Part shown: one piece after another, positions 56,296 through 64,000 of the stretch
How positions within the stretch are numbered: position 1 is the first letter of the stretch
Layout of the letters: every line of letters begins with the position of its first letter
Origin: Drosophila persimilis
Taxonomy: Eukaryota; Arthropoda; Insecta; Diptera; Drosophilidae
Reading direction: 5' to 3'
DNA length: 64,000 nt
Assembly (NCBI RefSeq): GCF_003286085.1
Contig: NW_020825289.1
Coordinates: 6,696,001 to 6,760,000 of the forward strand
Made by a program: the position numbers and the translations under genes
Notes under the pieces: generated by a model
The model's database searches: none
Seen by the model: the letters and a program-made list of their open reading frames with translations, nothing else
Told to the model about the DNA's origin: nothing

Positions 56296-59200
56296 AGATC
56301 CTAGTGGGTTAAGCGTGTGGCACAGCCAGCCACAGCCACATCCTCGTCCGCGTCCGCATCAAAATGGCCAAGCGACGTTTAGCAGTCGATAAAGTCATTG
56401 AATGCAGCACGTGGATGCCTCTTGCCAGGACTAAGTTATGCATGTGTAAGTACCATATGTGTGTGTGGGGCAGTACCCCTCTGTACCCCCTTTCGTGGCT
56501 CATTTTACGCTTTTGTGATAAAGCAATCAGCTGATGCTGTCGCACAAAAGGCGAAAGATAGCCATCGCCATGGCACAGGATAGACAGCGCCCGGATGACA
56601 TGGATGTCAGGACACGCACGAAACAAGGACGGCACTGACCAGCCGTAACCGCAAAACATATATTGATTTTGTAGAAAATGTATTCATATGAAATGCATTT
56701 TATTTGTGGCCAAATATTTACAAATGTTATGCAAACTTTTTAATTCTATTTATTCAAACAATAAATACAGAAAAAGCGACAAAATGGCAATATGAATCAT
56801 TCGGTCGAAACGGCCGAACCAATTGGCCCAAAACAAAATACACTTGGCCATCGGAATGTGCACACAGGATAGGAAAACTATTTATCTATTCTATCTGTAT
56901 GTAGAGGGATTTACTAGTAGAATGATTGGGATGCCCCCTAAACCGAAAAGCCAACGAGCCGTCGGCCCAGCGGAGAGCGTCTAGACAGTATCGTAGTTTT
57001 CGGCCATGGCCAATAAAGCAAATGCGGGAAAATACTCCTGTCCCGCAGTAAAAATTAACAACAGCGACGACACGTTCTGGCCAGAAGGAAAATGGCCAAA
57101 AAGAGAGTAGAAAGCAGGCAACAGTGGAGCAGAGAGAGGGATCGAGAGCGAGACAGACAGAGATGGGACCACACACAGACTGACAGACAGCGAAATAGAA
57201 TAAGAAATGGCCATGAAAATAATAAACAAAAAAAGTCCAGAATGAATGAACTGGCGGGAGAGAATAGGAGAGAATGCAGAGCAGATACCAGGGAATAGAC
57301 TGTGGATATGAATGAAAATCGGAAAATGCTAAGCAAACAACAGCCAGGCACAACAAAAGCCGCAGAAAAAAAGTAAGGATAAAAACCAGAAAACCAGAAA
57401 CATAACTGGGACGAGGAGTTGGACAGGGATGTGGACACGGACATGGGCATGGACTTGCAGTGGACTGGATCTGTGTGTGAACAGGTTGTGTGGATGTCGT
57501 CGTAAGTGTTAATATCTGTGTGTGCGTCGCCTGGCGAGTGCGAGTGCGAGTGCGAGTGTGCCTCTAACTGTTTCAGTGTGCGTCCCCCTGGCTGTTTCTG
57601 TGTTTGTGCAGTGAAATAAAAACGCAACAATGCGCAATCATCATTATCGTTAAAAGAGCCGCTTACAGAACTAGACAAATTGCCACTTTAGAGAGCCAGA
57701 GCCAGTGGCAGAGCCAGGAGCCAGAATCAGAACCAGAGGCCCTTCGTGCACGGCGTGGATAAAGGCCAACCGGCTCAAAGTAGCAGCACCAGAAGCAACA
57801 AGAGGCCTCAGCAGCAGCAGCAACCTCTCATCCGACCAGCAGCAAGGGGCAACATCAGCAGCAGCAGCAGCAGAAACATGAGCAACGGAAGTTGGCGGCC
57901 GCAACGTGCCAAGCGGGCAAGCGTCTATAATGACCTCTGGGCAAATGGGGCAGCACACACACACGTACACACACAGCATCAGAACCAAAATGGCGCACAT
58001 TAGGGACCGCAGGACGCAGGAAAGTATGCTATGCTGGCTAGCCCCAAAAAAAAGGAGCTGCGAAAGCAGAAAAGCAACAAGCCAACAAAAAGTAACACTC
58101 ATAATCAACTGCTGCCGACGGAACAATGAATAGAATCAAACAAAACCAGGACAGGGCGCAGTCCAGAGGCAGCAGTAGCCACACGAGGAGGAGGAAGAAG
58201 AGCTGGAGCCGTATCAGAGGGCGGGACCGACATCAAGTTCAAGGTTTAGACACTCATTTCTGGCTTTTGTTTCATCAAAAAAGCATAGGCTAGCACTTTT
58301 TTTGGCTTAATTATAGACACGCACAGGAATACACCCACAAACACACACACACACACACATACTCGTAGAGGGACAATTATGTGGAAGCTAAGAGGAGCAG
58401 GCAGCACCATACATCACCAGTTCAGAGGCAGCAAGCCCATCCCCCTGGTGGCAGTGGCCTACATGAACATCCTATTCGCTTGTCCCTTTGCTTCTTGGTA
58501 ATTTGCAGGCATCTAAAAGCTGGGCAAGAGCACTCATTAATGGCAGGGGCAACGGGGGTGGGAGGAGCAGGGAACCCTCTCCCTTGGACCCTTCTTAACA
58601 GCTTTGATTGCTGCTGCTCCTGCTCCTGCGGCCGTTGCTCATGCAATGGCGACAGCAATTATTGTTACAATTAAAAAACCATTAGCCGTAATTTGGTTAC
58701 ATTTTGCTGTTCCTTTTAGCCAGTTATACGACTATACGACTTTAGTACCACAATACGAGTATATGTTTGCTTAGTTGTGGGGGAAACCATTCAGGGGATT
58801 GGGCCACACGACACTTCCGCTGGATGGGCAGCAGGAAAACGCAATGAAATCATTAATTAACCGCCCAAGAATCAATAACAGGAATAGTATAGGTGCAGGC
58901 CTCGACCTCTCTCCAACGATTCAACTAAATCCCCAGCTCGCTGTATTTACCCGATCTCAAATATTCATGGTAATAGCGCAGAAATTGCTTAATTCCATTT
59001 AATAAGCTGAAAATGTCTCTACCTTCGCGTACAATTGATTGTTTACCCAATAATTTGCTGGCCTCGAGTATCGGGGACCGCCTCCTGAGGGAATGTTACC
59101 AACTTTGAACTTAACTATTTATGAAAATGAACTTTTCCCCCCATTATCGCATAATTTCCACGGGCCACATTCCACCGTGACAATGGAGCACAGGAAGGGG

Positions 59201-62200
59201 AGTAAAGAACAAGAATTTCTGGAAACGTTTTTGTAGTTTTCCCTTACTTTTTTTTTTTTTGTCTGGTAGTCGTAGCACACATGCAACTTGCCCTCGATGG
59301 GCCTAGGCTGCGCCATTGATTGGCAGCTGTCTCACGTGGCACCACTCTCTGAATCCCCAGCAATCGCCGTCCTCATCCTCTTGCCCAACGGAGTGTCAAA
59401 GGCGCTTAAACGCTTTGAGCAAGCCGCCCCTTTATTTCTCACTCTTTTCCTTCTTCATTTGTAGTTTCCCTTTCCGTCCTTTTCCGTACTTTTTTCCATC
59501 ATTTTTCGGTTCTGGCCAATCTTCTCCGGTTCTTTTGTGCCGAACGAGCGGAGCTGAACCGCTTTTTGTGCCCTTTGCATATTAATACTCTAACTGAGGA
59601 AAAGGAAAATGCACTTGCAGTTTCCCAGGCAGCGGCCAATGAAGGCTACTTTTAAAATTATACAAATTATGAATCGCATTCGGAGAATGGAAATGGCAGC
59701 CTGCAATTGCAATTGCTGTTGAAACTCGTCAGCTGGCTCATGCCATTTCATTTTTACACCCGTAATTTGCATAAGAAATATGAAAGTTTTTTGATTAAAG
59801 TTTTAATTTTTTTATTTTCACAATTCAACTAGCAACTCAACTGATTCGAACTATTCTAAATTGTTTTATTTTCAATCAAAAAATCCTTTCTGATAATTAA
59901 AATTCGAAAGAAGGCAAAAGGAAAATCATTATACTCATCGAATGAAGCGACGGATCGTGTACGACCTTCTGTAGAACATTCTGTACTTCTTAGATTTGAA
60001 TGTTCCAATTTCCCGCTAGTTGCAACTGTTTTCTTGGTAAGGGCATACCCCCAATCGACTTGCAGCGTTGCCCGTTGCTGCGGCACTTTCTGGTTCTGGT
60101 CTTCTCATAATCACCGAAAAAAAAACAGAGGGCGGTGCAGGGGTTCTGGCCAGAATGCTTTTGAAGTTCTTTGTTGCTGTCTTGCTGCAGCTTTTTTGTG
60201 GCTGCTTCTGTGAGTGCGGGGCACGGGGCACGGGGCAAGGGGCTAGGGCATGCGGAATAACCTCGACATGCGATGCAATCGCGGGCTCTTTGGGCATAAC
60301 GTTTTTTGTCTTGCTTGCACTTTTTTTTAGCATTGTAGTCGCGGCCAGGTGGTGGCTACTGTTACGGCCATGGCTACTGCAGTTAGCCCAAGATATTGCA
60401 CACTTTGCTTACCAAGAAACGGCCAGGCAAAGAGCGAAAGAGCAATACCGTTTGGAGCGCTTCTAAGTGGCAATAACAATTTGGCCGTTTGCATTCGCAA
60501 TTTATGTTTTGTCGCTCTCGAGTTGAATGAATGGGCAAACGTCCTCACGGCTCTCGGGTCTAGTCTCCCGCTCCCTACAAAAATGCAAATGCAAATGGCA
60601 ACGGCAACTGATGGCCAAAAATAGCTTCAATCTGAGGAGTACAGAGTTGGAAGTGGCCAGGCGGCAGGGTGGCAGGGGCCAAGAGGCATGAGAACGAGTT
60701 GCAAACAAGTTGGAATCAACTGGTCAACGCATATAATGCAAAGCGACTGCGGCTCGGCTCGGCTCCCATGAAACAAACTTGGCAAACTGGAAGCAGGTAA
60801 CTCTGAGCTCTGAGGCCACTCTGAGGTAGCTCTCTGAAGTAACTCTGATGATGCTACAAGCTGGTAAGAGCGTTGCAGGTTTTCGGCCATAAGTTGGGGG
60901 GACACACATGGGCACTTCATATGGGGACGGCGACTGGGGCCTGGGGACTGGGGACTGGGGACTGGCATTTGTATATTCACCTCACAAAAATGTGTGCAGA
61001 TCTGCGGCTGAAGTGTTATTCCTCCTCTGAATATTTCACTGAATTTTTTGGTTTTGTTGTTGTTTTTTTTCTCAGTAATGTTTGGCACTGCTCACAAAAT
61101 TATTCACGATTATCGAAGCTCTCTTTCTCTGTTTCTCACACTACTAACTGACGTTGCACCATCCGGACTAGGGTACCGTTCGCGACGCTGGCTCATTTTT
61201 GAGTGGCACAAACTCGTCGATGCGCCGCTGTCTGCTGCTCGTCGTCGTTCCTCTGTGCTCGTCGTCCCGCTCGTTCGTGTCTCTTCGTGTGGCATGTGGC
61301 CGAAACCAGTTTTGGGCTTTTCGCTTGCTGCTGGCAACGCTGCTGGCATTACACTGGGTACACTTTCGACTTGCCGGCATTTTTAACAGTTTGTTTACGT
61401 TGGCAGGCGCAGGCGTTGGCATGTACAAATGTTAGAAATAACAGGAGTACCAGGCCCCTGTTAGGGATTCTCAATGAAAAGTCAAGAAAGAAGACAGAAT
61501 GAGAGGAAGATCCTTTGTGGCATATTTGACAACATTTTCCAATCCCTAATTCAAAAATAATGATTAATTTGCATCTTTTATTCAACGTCTTGGTGAGTTT
61601 TGTATGAATCCAATACCGGAATTCATATCCGTATTATTATTATTTAAGGTAACATTTATACTTAATTCCCTACACTTTTTTACCATCAAACAATTTGATA
61701 GCAGCTCTTCAACAATTAGAAACTATAATATGATCTTCTTCGTGGGAATTTTCGAAAAATGTACAGACTAATTAACACAGATTACAGATTATTCCTACAA
61801 CTAGTCTGACTCGAAATAAAAATCCCATTTATTTCAGAGGAAATTAATCCTTCGCAGAAGTTTTCAACGTACTTCTTGGGCATTAACAAAACTGTCCATT
61901 AATTGCCATAAATTAGAAGCACGGATACGTGGACCACAGCCATATGGTGTGGAGAGGCAGCCAATCAAGTGATTGACCACAAATGGTAAGGGGGACTCCT
62001 GTAGCGAGGGGAGCTGAGGCCTGTAAGCATTCAAATCCTTCGAAATTAGAACGTGTGGAATAATTTATGATCGTTTTAATAATGGCACGTAGCCAATCAT
62101 TTGAATGCGATTTAATTAATTTCCTCTTCGGTTTACCTTTGGAATTGCTCCGAAGCCGAGGCCGTAATGACAGGACCACAAGCACAGGCCACTCCTCACT

Positions 62201-64000
62201 CGATGGCACCGAGATAGATGTGCACTACTTATACGCATTTATACGAGTACATGTGCTGGTATATATATCAATAAAATCAAATAAATATATCGTTTGAGGC
62301 CAGCCATCCACCTGAGATCCACAGGCATATAAATAACCAATGATGCGGCATTTATCTGACTCTTGCCCAGCCTCTTGCCCTGCCGCATTCAGTAGCAGGA
62401 CCCAGGAGTCGGGACTGCCATCAGTCTCAGCTTACGTTCCGTTTAAAATGGTTTTGGGCCGTCCTGGGGCCCATTGAAACTAAAGACGAAGACGAAGAAA
62501 TTGTTCTTCCTTTTTGGTCCGTCTTCGCGTTGTTGCCCAGGCATTGTTTCGGGGGAGTGCCCCTCCCGCATCGGTTCTCCTTTCGGGCTAAAAGGGATAA
62601 ACGTTTTTAGCATGGCCTGCACGATTTTTATGTAAGGAACGTGTTGTTGTTGCCGTTGGCCCCGTCCCCCCAATCTGCCCCTGGCGGCCGTGTCCGTGCG
62701 ACTGTTTCGCGTCATTTGCTCTCCGCTGGATCGTAATTTTATGGCTGGCAGCAGCTTCTCCGGGCCTGGTCTCCAATTGCAGCGTAGAGCGCACTCCTAG
62801 AAGGCAAACGGAAGTAAGTTGAAGCCAAAAATTCTCTATCGTTTTTATTTGACGAAACGCTTTGTGCCTTTGTGACTATGATTCCGATCCCAGGGCATTC
62901 CTCCAGAAGTTGTCAAAACAAAGCGAACTAAACTTGCAATAAGTGGGGGGAGGGGAGGGCACGGGCTGGCATTGGCGCTGGGGCACATGCCTCACCTGGC
63001 ATCCGACCAAGTGCAAGTCCCATTCTTTCTCTCTCCCTATCCCTCTCGGGGGCAGACAACGGAGAATATCGCTTACCAACTCGTTTGGCAATTTTTCTCA
63101 ATTTTCACATTGAAAACTAAACGCCTTTGCCTTTGCCTGTGCCCTCGCCTCGTCCCTCTGGGCTGATGTTTGGGCATCCAATTTGGGGATCAGGCAGGTA
63201 GGGAGGCAGGTGTCAGCGGCACAAAGCTGACTGGCTTGCCGCAGGCCAGCAACCAGGTCTGGTTGCCTTTGCTTTGCCTTCGCTTCATCTTTGGGGCTGT
63301 GCCACCTACTGTTGCTGTTGCACGATTGCTCTTTGGCGATTTGGACACGCACACACGCACACAGAGCGAAACAAAGCACAAATTGTTGTATGTAATTGTG
63401 CGTTGGCTTTGCCCCCACACACACATCAACACGCTCCACACACACACGAAAGCACACCTGCCGCTGCGTGCGCCGAATTCCATTGCATACTTTCCGACGC
63501 CTGCTTCAGCATTCCACCCCTTGCAGCGCACCCTCCACCGCACCCTGCTGCCTTGACTGTGCAAATAAAAAGTGATATACGCGCGACACTGAATGAATAT
63601 TAATCGCTTTCTTTTCGCCCCATGGCCCCTCTGCTTGGCCTGGATGGGACTGGGCTGCCAGCCAGTTGGCCGTTCCACGGCCATGGAGAATGCGGCACCT
63701 TTTGGCCAACTCTCTTTTGTTTGGACCAGCTGCCCGACTGATTTGGCAGCTTAAATGATTTCCGCTTCAACTCGATGATGCGTATGGGAGGAGTACGTAT
63801 ACGGGTGAATTTATTAGTTAAGTCGGTCTGATTGTTCCTGCCTCTGCCTCTGCCTCTGCTGCTGCGCTTCCATTTGCCACTTTCCCTCTTTTAGTATTCC
63901 TCTTTTAGCAATTAACTCTGCTTTTCCTTAGCAAAGGGTGGAGTGTGGTTGTGGTACCTTTTCGGCCAAAGCACTTAGTCAGAACATAAAAAAATCAGAA

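Larger units (their letters stand above)
48344..64000. other. Region upstream of Sema2b without supported genes
   Basis: About 15.6 kb. It contains GAC/GGC repeats at 48702-48739, a 7-base GCAACGT-type repeat at 48934-48981, a GGAT/GGGT array at 51269-51309, an ACACCA array at 53707-53740, a GT run at 56262-56290, CAG-rich text at 57800-57875, and GGGGACT repeats at 60937-60966. Many frames here are produced by these repeats. A possible short exon at 59316-59248 is mentioned in the findings. It probably holds Sema2b regulatory DNA and part of a neighbouring gene's territory. Confidence 0.5.

Noticed and set aside
57671-58126. 151-residue Leu-rich minus-strand frame
   Set aside because: It is produced by the complement of CAG-rich repeats.
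60068-60466. 132-residue plus-strand frame with hydrophobic segments
   Set aside because: Part of it is encoded by GGGGCAC tandem repeats, codon use is not biased, and no family is recognisable.

Overview
This is genomic DNA from a Drosophila-type fly. The signs are a class 2 semaphorin of the insect Sema2b type, tandem malic enzymes with 48-76 base GT-AG introns, two insect-specific G12/insect-allergen-repeat proteins, CAAAATG-like start contexts, and a Transib-type DNA transposon. Abundant (GT)n, (GA)n and (CAG)n repeats would suit an obscura-group species, but the window does not prove the species. No bacterial, viral or retroviral features were recognised.

Layout. 0.2-1.2 kb (minus): an intronless PARP16-like protein lacking its catalytic His and Tyr. 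2.4-4.4 kb (minus): a three-exon secreted G12-family protein. 4.4-11.2 kb: gene-poor. 11.2-13.1 kb (plus): an intronless 617-residue malic enzyme homologue with nearly all catalytic and cofactor residues replaced. 14.1-14.9 kb (minus): a second, two-exon G12-family protein. 15.6-48.7 kb (minus): Sema2b, 13 coding exons (758 residues by my reconstruction) with a probable 2.8 kb AT-rich 3' UTR. Its first intron is 22.4 kb and contains, on the opposite strand, two complete tandem malic enzyme genes (26.7-30.7 kb) and a 1.2 kb Transib element with perfect 36-base terminal inverted repeats (40.5-41.7 kb). 48.7-64 kb: upstream DNA with simple repeats and no gene I can support.

The genes do not form one pathway. 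Sema2b is a secreted axon-guidance ligand. The two nested malic enzymes convert malate to pyruvate and probably act in mitochondria. The G12 proteins are probably secreted gut or digestive proteins. The most notable features are: two intact reading frames that look like pseudoenzymes (malic enzyme fold and PARP16 fold); a GC-rich short ORF island, open on both strands, inside the AT-rich Sema2b 3' region; and a Transib element (the RAG1-related superfamily) with CACTATG ends and a 5-base target duplication.
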